The notes: generated by a model from the letters alone, not told the origin. Shown: positions 7,483-17,513, numbered from the stretch's first letter. The stretch is 34,029 nt of DNA from Magnetospirillum fulvum MGU-K5 (GCF_000442515.1 NZ_AQPH01000037.1:1-34029); one strand, 5' to 3'. Made by a program: numbers and translations.

Positions 7483-8433
7483 CTAGGCCTGCATCCGGGC
7501 GCGGAAATAGGCGATGGTGCGTTCCAGCCCTTCTTCCAGCGTCACCTTCGGCGTCCAGCCCAGCGTTTCCTTGGCCAGGGTGATGTCGGGGCGGCGCTGC
7601 AACGGATCGTCGGCGGGCAGCGGCTGGAACACGACGCCGGATTTCGATCCGACCATCTCCACCACCATCTCGGCCAGTTCACGCACCGTCATTTCGCGCG
7701 GATTGCCGATATTGATCGGGCCGGTGACATCGTCGCCGGTCGCCATCAGGCGCAGGAAGCCTTCGATCAGATCGTCAACGAAGCAGAAGCTGCGGGTCTG
7801 GCTGCCGTCGCCATAAAGGGTGATCGGACGGCCTTCCAGCGCCTGGACGATGAAGTTTGACACCACCCGGCCATCGTCGGGATGCATCCGCGGCCCATAG
7901 GTGTTGAAGATGCGAGCAACCTTGATCCGCAACCCGTGCTGACGCCAGTAATCGAAGAACAGGGTTTCGGCGCAGCGCTTGCCTTCGTCATAGCAGGCGC
8001 GCGGGCCGATCGGATTGACGCTGCCGCGATAATTTTCGGTCTGGGGGTGAACTTCGGGATCGCCATAGACCTCGGAGGTCGAAGCCTGGAAGATCTTCGC
8101 GCCGACCCGCTTGGCCAGCCCCAGCATGTTGATCGCGCCGTGAACGCTGGTCTTGGTGGTCTGAACCGGATCGCGCTGGTAATGCACCGGCGAGGCCGGA
8201 CAGGCGAGATTGTAAATCTCGTCCACTTCGACATAGAGCGGGAAGGTGACGTCATGGCGCATCAGCTCGAAATACGGATTGCCGAGCAGATGAGCGATGT
8301 TGTCCTTGGTCCCGGTGAACAGATTGTCGGCGCACAGGACGTCGCAGCCTTCGTCGAGCAGACGCTCGCACAGATGTGACCCCAGAAAGCCCGCGCCGCC
8401 GGTAACCAGAACCCGCTTGCGACCATATTTCAT
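7483..8433 (-). CDS. UDP-glucuronate decarboxylase (UDP-xylose synthase, SDR family)
   Basis: 316 aa. UXS converts UDP-glucuronic acid to UDP-xylose with bound NAD+. The NAD motif [14 protein letters not shown] is at the N-terminus, followed by [12 protein letters not shown] and the UXS-typical [13 protein letters not shown]. The catalytic Ser/Tyr/Lys set appears as STSEVYGDP and [10 protein letters not shown], with [10 protein letters not shown] and [13 protein letters not shown] after it. I use the ATG at 8433; a GTG immediately upstream (8436) is possible. No glycosyltransferase or other sugar-nucleotide gene is adjacent, so the xylose-bearing product is unknown. Family assignment is strong. 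Confidence 0.93.
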   Translation of the reverse strand: MKYGRKRVLVTGGAGFLGSHLCERLLDEGCDVLCADNLFTGTKDNIAHLLGNPYFELMRHDVTFPLYVEVDEIYNLACPASPVHYQRDPVQTTKTSVHGAINMLGLAKRVGAKIFQASTSEVYGDPEVHPQTENYRGSVNPIGPRACYDEGKRCAETLFFDYWRQHGLRIKVARIFNTYGPRMHPDDGRVVSNFIVQALEGRPITLYGDGSQTRSFCFVDDLIEGFLRLMATGDDVTGPINIGNPREMTVRELAEMVVEMVGSKSGVVFQPLPADDPLQRRPDITLAKETLGWTPKVTLEEGLERTIAYFRARMQA

Positions 8434-8533
8434 CACTTTGTGCCCTTTCGTCCGGAACTCCGTTTTCTAAGGGACGCGAAGGACGATGACAAGGCGCATC
8501 CACGAGAGGGGATCGAAAGAGTTGCGGACGGTG

Positions 8534-8542
8534 TGCTATAGA
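8534..8542 (+). promoter_or_regulatory. Possible extended -10 promoter for the ETF-QO gene
   Basis: TGCTATAGA at 8534-8542 fits the extended -10 form (TG-N-TATAAT) in an otherwise GC-rich divergent gap of 173 bp. There is no good -35. It lies 65 bp upstream of the downstream start codon. Confidence 0.3.
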
Positions 8543-8606
8543 AACACTCTGGCCTGATCGGGAACCGCTTTCTTCGGCACGCGGTTCCGCCGCGGAGTGG
8601 GATGCT

Positions 8607-10235
8607 TTGAGCGAACGTGAATCCATGGAATTCGATGTCGTGATCGTCGGCGGAGGCCCGGCGGGTCTGACCGCGGCGATCCGGTTGAAGCAGATCGATC
8701 CCGATCTCACCGTCTGCGTCCTGGAAAAAGGATCGGAGATCGGCGCGCACATCCTGTCCGGTGCCGTGCTGGAACCGCGCACCCTGGCCGAGCTGTTCCC
8801 CGACTGGCGAGAGCGCGGCGCACCGCTGCACACTCCCGCCAGCGACGATTCATTCTATTATCTGACCGAAAGCCGGGCGATCCGGCTGCCGACGCCGCCG
8901 ACGATGAACAATCACGGCAATTACATCATCTCGCTCGGCAATTTCGCCCGCTGGCTGGCGACCCAGGCCGAGGCGCTGGGGGTCGAGATTTTCGCGGGCT
9001 TTGCCGCCGCCGAGGTGTTGTACGACGAATCCGGCGCGGTCCGGGGCGTTGCCACCGGCGACATGGGGGTCGGCAAGGATGGCGAGCCCGGCCCCAACTT
9101 CACCCCCGGCGTTGAATTGCTGGCCCGCCAGACCCTGTTCGCCGAGGGCTGCCGCGGCAGCCTGACCAAGACCTTGTTCGAACGGTTCGATCTGCGCCGC
9201 GAGTGCGATGTCCAGACCTATGGCATCGGCATCAAGGAATTGTGGGAAATCGATCCCGCCCAGCACCATCCCGGCAAGATCGTTCACTCGGTCGGCTGGC
9301 CGATGGATGCCAAGACCTATGGCGGAGCCTTCCTCTACCATCTCGAAGACAATCAGGTCGCGGTCGGCTTCGTTGTCGGGCTGGATTACGCCAACCCGCA
9401 TCTGTCGCCGTTCGACGAGTTCCAGCGGTTCAAGACCCATCCGGCGATCCGCCCGACCTTCGAAGGCGGACGGCGGATTTCCTATGGTGCCCGCGCTTTG
9501 TCCGAGGGCGGATTGCAATCGATCCCCAAGCTGACCTTCCCCGGCGGCGCGCTGATCGGCGATACCGCCGGTTTCCTCAACGTCCCCAAGGTCAAGGGCA
9601 CCCATACCGCGATGAAATCGGCGATGGTCGCGGCCGAGGCGGTGGCCAAGGCATTGGGCAGCGGCGCGGCTCCCTCGGGCGATCTCAGCGATTATCCCGC
9701 CGCCCTGCGGCAAAGCTGGCTGTGGGACGAGTTGTACCGCGCCCGCAACGTCCGCCCCAGCTTCCACTGGGGTCTGTGGGGTGGTCTGGCCTATTCCGCC
9801 TTCGATTATGAAATTCTGCGCGGCCGCGCGCCGTGGACGCTGAAGCACCGGGCCGATCATCTCGCGCTCGGCAAGGCCGCCGATTATCCGGCGATCGCCT
9901 ATCCCAAGCCGGACGGCATCGTCAGCTTCGACAAGCTGTCCAGCGTGTTCATCTCGAACACCAATCACGAGGAGAACCAGCCGTCGCATCTGAAGCTGAC
10001 CGATCCCGCCATTCCGGTTTCGGTCAATCTGCCGCTGTATGATGCGCCCGAGCAGCGTTACTGTCCGGCCGGGGTCTATGAGATCGTGGCCGCGACCGAC
10101 TCCGCCCCACCCCGCCTTCAGATCAACGCGCAGAATTGCGTGCATTGCAAGACCTGCGACATCAAGGATCCGACCCAGAACATCACCTGGACGGTTCCCG
10201 AAGGTGGCGGTGGACCCAACTACCCCAACATGTAA
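8607..10235 (+). CDS. Electron transfer flavoprotein-ubiquinone oxidoreductase
   Basis: 542 aa, a membrane-associated FAD and [4Fe-4S] protein that passes electrons from ETF (fatty-acid, amino-acid and choline oxidation) to ubiquinone. The start is a TTG at 8607 with GGAG at 8594-8597; the ATG at 8625 has no such site, though it begins just before the FAD motif DVVIVGGGPAGLTAA. Further landmarks are EKGSEIGAHILSGAVLEP, the LIGDTAGFLNVPKVKGTHTA FAD region and the C-terminal cluster domain with QNCVHCKTCDIKDP plus an earlier Cys in RYCPAGVYE, giving four ligands. Length and features match the human and bacterial enzyme. ETF genes are not in this window. Confidence 0.96.
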   Translation: MSERESMEFDVVIVGGGPAGLTAAIRLKQIDPDLTVCVLEKGSEIGAHILSGAVLEPRTLAELFPDWRERGAPLHTPASDDSFYYLTESRAIRLPTPPTMNNHGNYIISLGNFARWLATQAEALGVEIFAGFAAAEVLYDESGAVRGVATGDMGVGKDGEPGPNFTPGVELLARQTLFAEGCRGSLTKTLFERFDLRRECDVQTYGIGIKELWEIDPAQHHPGKIVHSVGWPMDAKTYGGAFLYHLEDNQVAVGFVVGLDYANPHLSPFDEFQRFKTHPAIRPTFEGGRRISYGARALSEGGLQSIPKLTFPGGALIGDTAGFLNVPKVKGTHTAMKSAMVAAEAVAKALGSGAAPSGDLSDYPAALRQSWLWDELYRARNVRPSFHWGLWGGLAYSAFDYEILRGRAPWTLKHRADHLALGKAADYPAIAYPKPDGIVSFDKLSSVFISNTNHEENQPSHLKLTDPAIPVSVNLPLYDAPEQRYCPAGVYEIVAATDSAPPRLQINAQNCVHCKTCDIKDPTQNITWTVPEGGGGPNYPNM

Positions 10236-10306
10236 AGCTGGGGACAGACATCAGCAGGGATCGGTGCCGTCGCTGTTCGGCGGCACCCTCCCCTAGGAAG
10301 CCATCC

Positions 10307-12040
10307 ATGCGGAAACGGTGCATCAACAGAACACCGCCGGCCCTGGCCTTGGCGGCGGCGTTGGCGGCAGCGAGCCTGACGGCCTGCAACACACCGACGG
10401 GTCCCGTGCCGTCTTCGACCAGTACGACGGCCCACGAACCCAGCGGCCTGGGTGCCTATATGGCCGGGCGGTTCGCCTATGCCCATGGCGACACCCGCGC
10501 CGCCGCTCAATTGCTGTCGGTCGCCGCCGCCGCCGACCGCGACAATACCGAATTGCAGCAGCTCGCCTTTACCCTGCTGCTCGCCGAGGGACGGCTCGAC
10601 GAGGCCGCGCCGCTGGCTGAACGGCTGTTGCTGATCGACGAGGAAGCGCCGCTGCCGACGATGCTGTTGGGCATCCGCGCCGCGTCGAAGGGCGATTTTG
10701 CCGCCGCGCAAAAGCGGTTCGAGACGATGCCGCGCAAGGGGTTGAACGCCTTTCTCGCGCCCTTGATGCTGGCCTGGAGCCGTGAAGGCCAGGACGATCC
10801 CGACGGCGCCCTGGCTCTGCTGGCGCCCAGTGGAGCCGCCGCCGCCTTCGCCCCGGTGTTCGAACTCCACGCCGGGATGGTCGCCGATCTGGCCGGGCGT
10901 CCGGCCGAGGCCGAGCGTCATCTCCGCGCCGCGCTGGAGGCACAGAGCAGTCTGCGCGCCGTCGAAACCGCCGGAGCCTTTTTCCAGCGCAGCGGCCGCC
11001 TCGACGAGGCCCGGGCGCTGTATACCCGCTATCATGCCGGGCAGCCCGACCGCTCGCTGTTCGACGGCGAGCGCGCCTTGAAGGCCGGAAGCAACGTTCC
11101 GCGCTCGGTCACCAGTGCCGGAGACGGGTTGGCCGAATCGCTGTTCGACACCGCCTCTCTGGCCCGTCAGGGCGGGGCCAACGATCTGGCCCTGGTGTTC
11201 GCCCGACTGGCGCTGGGGATACGGCCGAACTTCCCGTTATGCCAATTGCTGCTGGCCGACGTGCTGAGCCGTCAGGGACGGCTGGACGAGGCCGAGCCGA
11301 TCTATCACGCGATCGACCCCGCCTCTCCGGCGGCCGATTATGCCAAGCTGAGGCTGGCGGTTAATTTCGACGAAGCGGGCCGGACCGAGGACGCGATCGC
11401 CGAACTGCGCCGTCTGATCGAGCTGCGGCCAGAGGGCTATGACGCCCCGATGACGCTGGGCGATGTCTATCGCACCCACAAACGCTTTGCCGAAGCGGCC
11501 GAGGCTTATGATCTGGCCCTGCGCCGCGCCACGCCCGAGGGAACCGCGCCCAATCCCCAGCTTTGGCCGCTTTATTACGCCCGCGGCATCGCGCTGGAAC
11601 GTTCGGGGCAATGGCCCCGCGCCGAGGCCGATTTCCTCCAGGCGCTGCGGCTAAAGCCCGAACAGCCCGACGTGCTGAATTATCTGGGCTATAGCTGGGT
11701 CGATCAGGGCATCAATCTTGAAGAAGGCCGCTCGCTGCTGGAGCGGGCGGTGCGGCTGCGCCCCAATGACGGGGCCATCGTCGATTCGCTGGGCTGGGCG
11801 CTGTACCGGCTGGGCGATTTCGCCGGTGCGGTCAAGTATCTCGAACGCGGCGTCGAGCTGAAACCCGAAGACCCCACCGTCAACGAACATCTGGGCGACG
11901 CCCTGTGGCGCAGCGGCCGTATCGACGAAGCCCGCTTCCAGTGGCAACGGGCGTTGACCCTAAATCCCGAGCCGGAACAGATCGAGGCGCTGAAAGCCAA
12001 GGTCTCGTCCGGCCAGCTTCCACCCCTGACCGCCAAGTGA
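10307..12040 (+). CDS. TPR-repeat lipoprotein
   Basis: 577 aa. The start ATG at 10307 follows AGGAAG; upstream in-frame sequence overlaps the ETF-QO gene and is discounted. A basic N-terminus, an Ala/Leu-rich helix and the lipobox LTAC (lipidated Cys27) mark it as an exported lipoprotein. The rest is tandem tetratricopeptide repeats, with clear units such as [32 protein letters not shown] and [20 protein letters not shown], so it is a helical protein-binding scaffold, probably periplasmic or on the outer membrane. It overlaps or abuts ispE and likely shares its transcript. The specific partner is unknown. Confidence 0.88.
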   Translation: MRKRCINRTPPALALAAALAAASLTACNTPTGPVPSSTSTTAHEPSGLGAYMAGRFAYAHGDTRAAAQLLSVAAAADRDNTELQQLAFTLLLAEGRLDEAAPLAERLLLIDEEAPLPTMLLGIRAASKGDFAAAQKRFETMPRKGLNAFLAPLMLAWSREGQDDPDGALALLAPSGAAAAFAPVFELHAGMVADLAGRPAEAERHLRAALEAQSSLRAVETAGAFFQRSGRLDEARALYTRYHAGQPDRSLFDGERALKAGSNVPRSVTSAGDGLAESLFDTASLARQGGANDLALVFARLALGIRPNFPLCQLLLADVLSRQGRLDEAEPIYHAIDPASPAADYAKLRLAVNFDEAGRTEDAIAELRRLIELRPEGYDAPMTLGDVYRTHKRFAEAAEAYDLALRRATPEGTAPNPQLWPLYYARGIALERSGQWPRAEADFLQALRLKPEQPDVLNYLGYSWVDQGINLEEGRSLLERAVRLRPNDGAIVDSLGWALYRLGDFAGAVKYLERGVELKPEDPTVNEHLGDALWRSGRIDEARFQWQRALTLNPEPEQIEALKAKVSSGQLPPLTAK

Positions 12041-12045
12041 CCCGC

Positions 12046-12909
12046 ATGACCGAACGTTTTGTTACCGTCGAGGCCCCGGCCAAGGTCAATCTGACCCTTC
12101 TCGTGACCGGAAAGCGCCCCGACGGCTATCACCTGCTCGACTCGCTGGTGGCGTTTGCCGGAATCGGCGACACCATCACCGCCCGGCCCGCCGACGGCCT
12201 GACCCTGATCGTCGATGGCCCCACCGCCGCCAGCCTGCCCGAGGGCGAAAACATCGTCATCAAGGCCGCCCGCCTGCTGGCCGAGGCGGCGGGTGTTCCG
12301 CTCGCCGCCGAAATCCACCTGACCAAGCGTCTGCCGGTCGCCGCCGGGATCGGCGGCGGGTCCGCCGATGCCGCCGCGACCCTAAACGCGCTGTCGCGTC
12401 TGTGGCAGATCGACCTGCCGCCCGAGCAGATGCGGGCGCTGGCCCTGTCGATCGGGGCCGATGTCCCGGTCTGTCTGGTCGGACGGCCGACCCGGATGGA
12501 AGGCGTCGGCGAGGTGCTGACCCCCGCCCCCGCTTTGCCCCCGTCCTGGCTGGTGCTGGTCAACCCGCTGGTGCCGCTGTCAACGCCGTCGGTGTTCAAG
12601 GCCCGCACCGCGTCCTTCTCGACTCCCGATCCGCTGACCCACGCCCCCGCCGACGCCCAGGCTTTGGCCGAGGCTCTGACGGTCCGGCGCAACGATCTGA
12701 CCGCCCCCGCGATCGCCCTGTTGCCGCTGGTCGGCGAGATGCTGGCGGCGATTGCCGCCCAGCCGGATTGTCTGCTGGCGCGGATGTCGGGATCGGGTGC
12801 GACCTGTTTCGGCCTGTTCGCCGACGAGGCCGCCGCCCGCACCGCCGCCGCCGCTCTGTCCGCGCACCAGCCCGGCTGGTGGGTTGCTCCGGCTCCGTTG
12901 CTGGGATGA
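12046..12909 (+). CDS. ispE: 4-diphosphocytidyl-2-C-methyl-D-erythritol kinase
   Basis: 287 aa GHMP kinase of the MEP isoprenoid pathway; it phosphorylates CDP-methylerythritol at the 2-OH using ATP. Landmarks are [19 protein letters not shown], the glycine-rich ATP loop [17 protein letters not shown], and the C-terminal [15 protein letters not shown] use the ATG at 12046; an in-frame GTG at 12037 would overlap the TPR gene stop as GTGA and is a real alternative adding three residues. The 3' end overlaps the next gene by ATGA, so the genes are coupled. Confidence 0.96.
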   Translation: MTERFVTVEAPAKVNLTLLVTGKRPDGYHLLDSLVAFAGIGDTITARPADGLTLIVDGPTAASLPEGENIVIKAARLLAEAAGVPLAAEIHLTKRLPVAAGIGGGSADAAATLNALSRLWQIDLPPEQMRALALSIGADVPVCLVGRPTRMEGVGEVLTPAPALPPSWLVLVNPLVPLSTPSVFKARTASFSTPDPLTHAPADAQALAEALTVRRNDLTAPAIALLPLVGEMLAAIAAQPDCLLARMSGSGATCFGLFADEAAARTAAAALSAHQPGWWVAPAPLLG

Positions 12910-13355
12910 GCGAGCTTCCCCCCGACGCCCCCTTCTGGGAAACCAAGGCGCTGCAAGATCTCAGCCGCGCTGAATGGGAAAGCCTGTGCGACGGCTGCGG
13001 CCGCTGCTGTCTGCACAAGCTGGAAGATGCCGATACCGGCGAAATCCATTACACCAACGTCGCCTGCCGATTGCTCGATCTCGGCAAATGCGGGTGCCGC
13101 GATTATGCCAATCGCTGGCAACACGTCCCCGACTGCATCCAATTGTCGGCGGTGGTGATTGGCGACCTGGTCTGGCTGCCCTCGACCTGTGCTTACCGGC
13201 TGCTGGCCGAGGGAAAGCCGTTGGCGTGGTGGCATCCGCTGGTGTCGGGCGATCCCAACAGCGTCCATCGCGCCGGGATTTCGGTGCGTGGCCGCGCCGT
13301 GCCCGAGGGCCGGGCAGGGCCGCTTGATCATCATATTGTTGTCTGGCCCGCCTGA
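12906..13355 (+). CDS. YcgN/UPF0260-type cysteine-cluster protein
   Basis: 149 aa. The signature is a cysteine-rich core, [11 protein letters not shown] near residue 31, followed by [20 protein letters not shown] and CAYRLL, the pattern of the zinc/iron-chelating CxxCxxCC family to which YcgN belongs. It probably binds a metal; the reaction is not known. The ATG at 12906 overlaps the ispE stop, so it is expressed together with ispE. The family match covers the whole length, including the terminal HHIVVWPA. Confidence 0.88.
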   Translation: MSELPPDAPFWETKALQDLSRAEWESLCDGCGRCCLHKLEDADTGEIHYTNVACRLLDLGKCGCRDYANRWQHVPDCIQLSAVVIGDLVWLPSTCAYRLLAEGKPLAWWHPLVSGDPNSVHRAGISVRGRAVPEGRAGPLDHHIVVWPA

Positions 13356-13381
13356 CCGCGCTTTCGGTCTAATCCCATCGT

Positions 13382-13410
13382 TTGACAGGCTTCGTCGAAA
13401 TGGGGATGAT
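13382..13410 (+). promoter_or_regulatory. divK: Sigma-70-type promoter for divK
   Basis: A perfect -35 hexamer TTGACA at 13382-13387 is followed by a 17-bp spacer and GATGAT (13405-13410, four of six consensus bases). It lies 82 bp upstream of the divK start in the gap after the YcgN-type gene. Confidence 0.5.
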
Positions 13411-13491
13411 ATCGCCGCAGGCAGTCGAGGCGCGCATCCTCTCGGGCGGTCATCGCCCGGGGCAGCTTTCGCAAGTCATTCGGGGAGCGGC

Positions 13492-13857
13492 ATGGCCAAA
13501 TCAGTTTTGATCGTTGAAGACAACGAATTGAACATGAAGTTGTTCAACGATCTTCTCCAGGCCAACGGTTACAAAACCCTCCAGACCAAAGACGGGCGCG
13601 AAGCGGTCGATATCGCCCGCGCCAACCGCCCCGACCTGATTTTGATGGATATCCAGTTGCCCGAGATTTCCGGGCTGGAAATCACCCGGATTCTGAAGGA
13701 CGACCCCGAGTTACGCTCGATCCCGGTGATTGCGGTCACCGCCTTTGCGATGAAGGGGGATGAGGAGAAAATCCGCGAAGGCGGCTGTGAGGGCTATATT
13801 GCCAAGCCGATTTCCGTCGCGAACTTTCTCCAGACCGTCGCCCGCTTTCTCGATTAA
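13492..13857 (+). CDS. divK: Single-domain response regulator DivK
   Basis: 121 aa, a stand-alone receiver domain. DivK is the phosphorelay switch that in Caulobacter and relatives interacts with DivJ, PleC and DivL and, through CckA, sets CtrA activity and cell fate. Receiver residues are present: Glu9/Asp10, phospho-acceptor Asp53 in [15 protein letters not shown], Thr83 in [11 protein letters not shown] and Lys105 in AKP. The tracts [13 protein letters not shown] and [16 protein letters not shown] are nearly those of the Caulobacter protein as I recall it. In many relatives pleD follows directly; here the next gene is a convergent FlaF-like gene. Confidence 0.93.
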   Translation: MAKSVLIVEDNELNMKLFNDLLQANGYKTLQTKDGREAVDIARANRPDLILMDIQLPEISGLEITRILKDDPELRSIPVIAVTAFAMKGDEEKIREGGCEGYIAKPISVANFLQTVARFLD

Positions 13858-13866
13858 GAGGACCCT

Positions 13867-13884
13867 GCCGGATCAGAGTCCGGC
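13867..13884. terminator. Short hairpin between divK and the FlaF-like gene
   Basis: GCCGGA at 13867-13872 pairs with TCCGGC at 13879-13884 across the convergent gene ends. The stem is short and lacks a U-tract, so this is a weak call. Confidence 0.3.
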
Positions 13885-14223
13885 GGCCCGCTTGGCCCCA
13901 TCGAGCAGACCTTCGGAAATCTGAAGATTAACGTTGATCAGGGTGTTCAGGGTCTCGTCCGGGATCGTGACCCCGTTGCTTAAGGTTCTGGTGGCAACGA
14001 AATCGGACAGGCGGAGCAGATTGCCCCGCGCGGTTTCGGTCAAGGTTGCTTCGGGATGAGCGGCAATCGTGCGAATCGCGGTCCAGACGTGAAGATTGTT
14101 GTCGAGAGCCGACGCCAGTTGCCCCGGATCGCGCTTTTCGCGGGCGTGATCGAGCAGCAAAGCGGCCTCCGCCAAGCTCTGGGCCTCGAGTTCGGGCAGG
14201 GACACAGTGGGTTCGTCCGACAT
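13873..14223 (-). CDS. FlaF-like flagellar regulator
   Basis: 116 aa with no signal or membrane segment. By eye it follows the FlaF pattern (flagellin synthesis regulator of alphaproteobacteria). A helical N-terminus is followed by ASALDNNLHVWTAIRTIA, matching the family's L..N..lW.al segment, then LTETARGNLLRLSDFVATRT and LNTLINVNLQISEGL, corresponding to the conserved LP..lr..l..Ls.fV.r.T and l..LidiN..i..GL. The start ATG at 14223 has GAGG six bases upstream. No flagellin or flbT gene is nearby, so this may be a diverged relative. Converges with divK with a 15-bp gap. Confidence 0.6.
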   Translation of the reverse strand: MSDEPTVSLPELEAQSLAEAALLLDHAREKRDPGQLASALDNNLHVWTAIRTIAAHPEATLTETARGNLLRLSDFVATRTLSNGVTIPDETLNTLINVNLQISEGLLDGAKRAAGL

Positions 14224-14346
14224 GACGGCACCTCGGTTGCGCGATGAGATTAAACGGACAGGTCATGGCGCCTATATCCAAACCTGTCCTTTCGTCATAA
14301 TAGTCCGCTTTCGGTGCAAAGTCACGATCGGGCTTGGAGCGAAGCC

Positions 14347-14814
14347 GTGAGCGTATCTACCCCCCTCTTCCTTCCCGACGAAGACGCAACCCGCCGCCTG
14401 GGCCAGGGGCTGGCGGCGCTGGCGCGGCCGGGCGATGTGATCGCGCTGCATGGTGGCCTGGGGGCGGGAAAAAGCACCCTGGCCCGCGCCTTCATCCGCG
14501 CGCTGACCAGCCCCGACGAAGAGGTGCCCAGTCCGACCTTCACCCTGGTTCAGGTCTATGATAGTTCCTCGGGCCCGCTGTGGCATTTCGACCTCTACCG
14601 GCTGGACCGGCCAGACCACGCCTTTGAACTGGATATCGAGGATGCCTTTGCCGAGGGCATCTGCCTGATCGAATGGCCGGATCGGCTGGGGCCGCTGCTG
14701 CCCGCCGCCCGTCTCGACCTCCGGCTGGACGAAGCCGAAAACGAGGGAAGCCGTCGCGCCCACCTGACCGCCACCGGCTCCTGGGCCGACCGTATCGGAG
14801 AGCTTTGCCTGTGA
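14347..14814 (+). CDS. tsaE: tRNA t6A biosynthesis ATPase TsaE
   Basis: 155 aa. TsaE is the P-loop ATPase that drives the TsaB-TsaD complex making N6-threonylcarbamoyladenosine at position 37 of ANN-decoding tRNAs. Start chosen at the GTG at 14347, with GGAG at 14336-14339. The Walker A HGGLGAGKST is at residues 35-44. Family-typical SPTFTLVQVY and LWHFDLYRL (switch region), and the acidic EGICLIEWPDRLGPLLP, follow. The stop overlaps the next start as GTGA. Its functional partner tsaD is also in this window, at 18326-19381 on the other strand. Confidence 0.95.
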   Translation: MSVSTPLFLPDEDATRRLGQGLAALARPGDVIALHGGLGAGKSTLARAFIRALTSPDEEVPSPTFTLVQVYDSSSGPLWHFDLYRLDRPDHAFELDIEDAFAEGICLIEWPDRLGPLLPAARLDLRLDEAENEGSRRAHLTATGSWADRIGELCL

Positions 14815-15818
14815 CCGCCGACACCATCACCCCCCGCGAGTCCCTGATCCGCGCCTTTCTCGCCCGCCACGGCTGGGGCGAGGCCGAGCGCGGCACCCTG
14901 GCGGGCGATGCCAGCTTCCGCCATTACGACCGGCTGCGGCGCGGAAGTGAAACGGCGGTGCTGATGGACGCGCCGCCGCCCCAGGAAGATGTCCGTCCCT
15001 TCGTCGCCCTGGCCCGGCATATCGAGAGCCTGGGTCTGTCGGCCCCCCGCCTGCTCGGGGTGGACGAGGTCAACGGCCTGCTGCTGCTCGAGGATCTGGG
15101 CGACCGCACCTACACCCGCTGTCTTGCCGCTGGCGAAGACGAAACCGCGCTCTATGCCCTGGCCACCGACGTTCTGGCCGAGATCACCGCCCGGCCCGAT
15201 GCGATTCCGCCCGGCCTGCCCCGCTATGACGACGAGCGCCTGTTGACCGAAGCGGCGTTGCTGACCGACTGGTATTATCCGGCGGTAACCGGCTCTCCCC
15301 TCCCCGCCCCCCAGCGCGAGGAATATCTGGCGATCTGGCGCCGGTTGTTCCCGCTCGCCCGGCTGGCACCGGAAACCCTGGTTCTGCGCGATTTCCACGT
15401 CGACAATCTGATGCGGCTGAACCGGCCCGGTCTGGCCGGATGCGGCCTGCTCGATTTCCAGGACGCGGTTGCCGGTCCCGCGACCTATGACCTGATGTCG
15501 CTGCTGGAGGATGCCCGCCGCGACATCGACCCGCTGTTGATCGAGCGGATGAAACAGCGCTGGCTGGCGCGGGTCGGCGGGCTGGACCGGGTCAGCTTCG
15601 AAGCCTCGTGGGCGGTGATGGCGGCGCAACGCCACGCCAAGGTGATCGGCATCTTCACCCGGCTGGCCCGGCGCGACGGCAAGCCGCTTTATCTCGGCCA
15701 CATTCCTCGACTCTGGCGGCTGATGACCGCCACCCTGGCCCATCCCGCTTTGTCGGAGTTGGCGGCGTGGCTCGAGCGGACGATCCCGGCCGACCGCCGC
15801 ACCGTGCCGACGCCATGA
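14811..15818 (+). CDS. amgK: Anomeric MurNAc/GlcNAc kinase AmgK (APH-fold)
   Basis: 335 aa with an aminoglycoside-phosphotransferase fold. AmgK phosphorylates MurNAc (and GlcNAc) at C1 in the recycling route that bypasses MurA. Evidence is the nucleotide-lobe segment GDASFRHYDRL, LLLLEDLGDRTY, the catalytic loop VLRDFHVDNLM (Asp base) and the metal site LLDFQDAVAGPATYDL. The start GTG at 14811 overlaps the tsaE stop, and the end overlaps murU by ATGA. The tsaE-amgK-murU order recurs in alphaproteobacteria. The route is known to be linked to fosfomycin insensitivity in other bacteria; that is inference here. Confidence 0.92.
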   Translation: MTADTITPRESLIRAFLARHGWGEAERGTLAGDASFRHYDRLRRGSETAVLMDAPPPQEDVRPFVALARHIESLGLSAPRLLGVDEVNGLLLLEDLGDRTYTRCLAAGEDETALYALATDVLAEITARPDAIPPGLPRYDDERLLTEAALLTDWYYPAVTGSPLPAPQREEYLAIWRRLFPLARLAPETLVLRDFHVDNLMRLNRPGLAGCGLLDFQDAVAGPATYDLMSLLEDARRDIDPLLIERMKQRWLARVGGLDRVSFEASWAVMAAQRHAKVIGIFTRLARRDGKPLYLGHIPRLWRLMTATLAHPALSELAAWLERTIPADRRTVPTP

Positions 15819-16555
15819 CCGCGCCGTTCTCCCACGCGATGGTGCTGGCCGCCGGGCTGGGGCTGCGGATGCGGCCGATCACCCTGACCATTCCGAAACC
15901 GCTGGTCCCAGTGGCGGGGCGGACGATGCTCGACCGCGCCCTGGATGCCCTCGATGCCGCCGGGGTCAGCCAGATCGTCGTCAATTGCCACTGGCTGGGC
16001 GAGAAAATCCGCGACCACCTCGCCGGACGGCCCGAGATCGTGCTGTCGCCCGAGGATGAGTTGCTGGAAACCGGGGGCGGCGTCACCCATGCCCTTCCCC
16101 ATCTCGGCGACGCGGCGTTCTTCGTCGTCAATGCCGACATTTTATGGACCGAGGGCGCGGTTCCGGCGCTGGAACGGCTGCGCGCCGCCTGGGACGATTC
16201 CCGGATGGACGCGCTGTTGCTGCTCCACCCCACCGCGACGGCGGTCGGCCATGACGGGCCGGGCGATTTCTTCCTCGAGCCTGACGGGCGGCCCCGCCGC
16301 CGGGGCGACGCGACCCGCGCCCCCTACCTGTTCACCGGGGTGCAGAGTCTCCACCCCCGTCTGTTCGAGGGCGCGCCGTCGGGCCGCTTTTCGCTCAACG
16401 TCCTCTACGACCGCGCCCTGGCGCGGGGACGGCTGGCCGCAATCGTCCATGACGGCGGCTGGTTCCATGTCGGCACCCCCGAGGCCCTCCCCGCCGTCGA
16501 GGCGCGGCTGCGCGACGTCCAAACGACCTCCGGCGCGGCATCGGACACGCGCTGA
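15815..16555 (+). CDS. murU: MurNAc-1-phosphate uridylyltransferase MurU
   Basis: 246 aa nucleotidyltransferase that makes UDP-MurNAc from UTP and MurNAc-1-phosphate, the step after AmgK. The N-terminal signature MVLAAGLGLRMRPITLTIPK (with PLVPV after it) is the NTP-binding loop, LETGGGVTHALPHLG is the sugar-binding region and VVNADILW carries the metal-binding Asp. Full length with the usual C-terminal DGGWFHVGTPEAL. The ATG at 15815 overlaps the amgK stop. Many relatives have addB and addA after murU; here the tail region leads to tRNA-Ala instead. Confidence 0.93.
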   Translation: MTAPFSHAMVLAAGLGLRMRPITLTIPKPLVPVAGRTMLDRALDALDAAGVSQIVVNCHWLGEKIRDHLAGRPEIVLSPEDELLETGGGVTHALPHLGDAAFFVVNADILWTEGAVPALERLRAAWDDSRMDALLLLHPTATAVGHDGPGDFFLEPDGRPRRRGDATRAPYLFTGVQSLHPRLFEGAPSGRFSLNVLYDRALARGRLAAIVHDGGWFHVGTPEALPAVEARLRDVQTTSGAASDTR

Positions 16556-16624
16556 GGCAAAGGAAGACGGGGGATTGAGGGATCGGCTGGCTTCCCGCGC
16601 CGGAACGCGACGGCCCAAAAGCAA

Positions 16625-16656
16625 AAAGGCCTAGCCGGATAACTGGCTAAGCCTTT
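16625..16656 (-). terminator. Terminator of tRNA-Ala (possibly bidirectional)
   Basis: AAAGGC-C-TAGCC at 16625-16636 pairs with GGCTA-A-GCCTTT at 16645-16656, with one internal mismatch. On the minus strand the hairpin directly follows tRNA-Ala and is followed by TTTTT. On the plus strand it lies about 70 bp after murU. Confidence 0.75.
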
Positions 16657-16665
16657 GAAAAATCT

Positions 16666-16741
16666 TGGTGGAGCCGAGCGGGATCGAACCGCTGACCTCC
16701 TCGTTGCGAACGAGGCGCTCTCCCAACTGAGCTACGGCCCC
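16666..16741 (-). tRNA. tRNA-Ala (anticodon CGC)
   Basis: The reverse complement is a 76-nt cloverleaf: acceptor GGGGCCG against CGGCTCC (one G-U), D-arm TAGCTCAGTTGGGAGAGC, anticodon loop TTCGCAA on the stem CCTCG/CGAGG, and T-loop GGTTCGATCCC, with CCA encoded. The anticodon CGC reads GCG alanine codons, which are frequent in this high-GC genome. Confidence 0.96.
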
Positions 16742-17513
16742 TCAAGGAAGCCGGAAATTAATCAAAGCCCGCGGCGCTGTCAATGGCCGACTTTAATCTT
16801 TTCGCAGCGAGGCCGATCAGGCCGGACTTGCCATGCGGGGGCAGCGCGGAGTACCTGTGAACGATGTCTTCCGCACCATCCCCCCTCGCTCCGCCGCTCG
16901 GCTCCGTCCAGACCTGGGTGTTCGATCTCGACAATACCCTGTACCCGGCCTCGTCGAGCCTGTTTCCCCAGATCGACCAGAGGATGCGGCGGTTCATCGC
17001 CGAACTGCTGGATCTGGACGATCAAGACGCCTACACGCTGCAAAAGCGCTATTACCGCGAATACGGCACCACCCTGTCGGGCCTGATGCAGGTTAACGGT
17101 GTCGATCCCGACCGGTTCCTCTCTTACGTCCACGATATCGACCATTCGGTGCTGGTGCCCGACCTTCGACTGGCGGCGGTGCTGGAACGGCTACCGGGGC
17201 GCAAGCTGATCTTTACCAACGGCTCGGAACGCCATGCCGAGGCGGTGCTGGAGCGGCTGGGCATCGCGCATCGGTTCGAGGCGGTGTTCGACATCCGCGC
17301 CGCCAATTTCATTCCCAAGCCGCAGCCGCATGGCTATCTGCGCCTGATCGAACGCTTTGGCGTCGATCCCAAAGGCGCGCTGATGGTCGAGGACATCCAT
17401 CGCAATCTGCGCCCCGCCGCCGTGCTGGGGATGCGGACCCTGTGGATTCGCGAAGACGACCATCCCGACGGCCCGATTCCGCCCCAGGACGTGTCCGACC
17501 TGTCGCACGTCGA

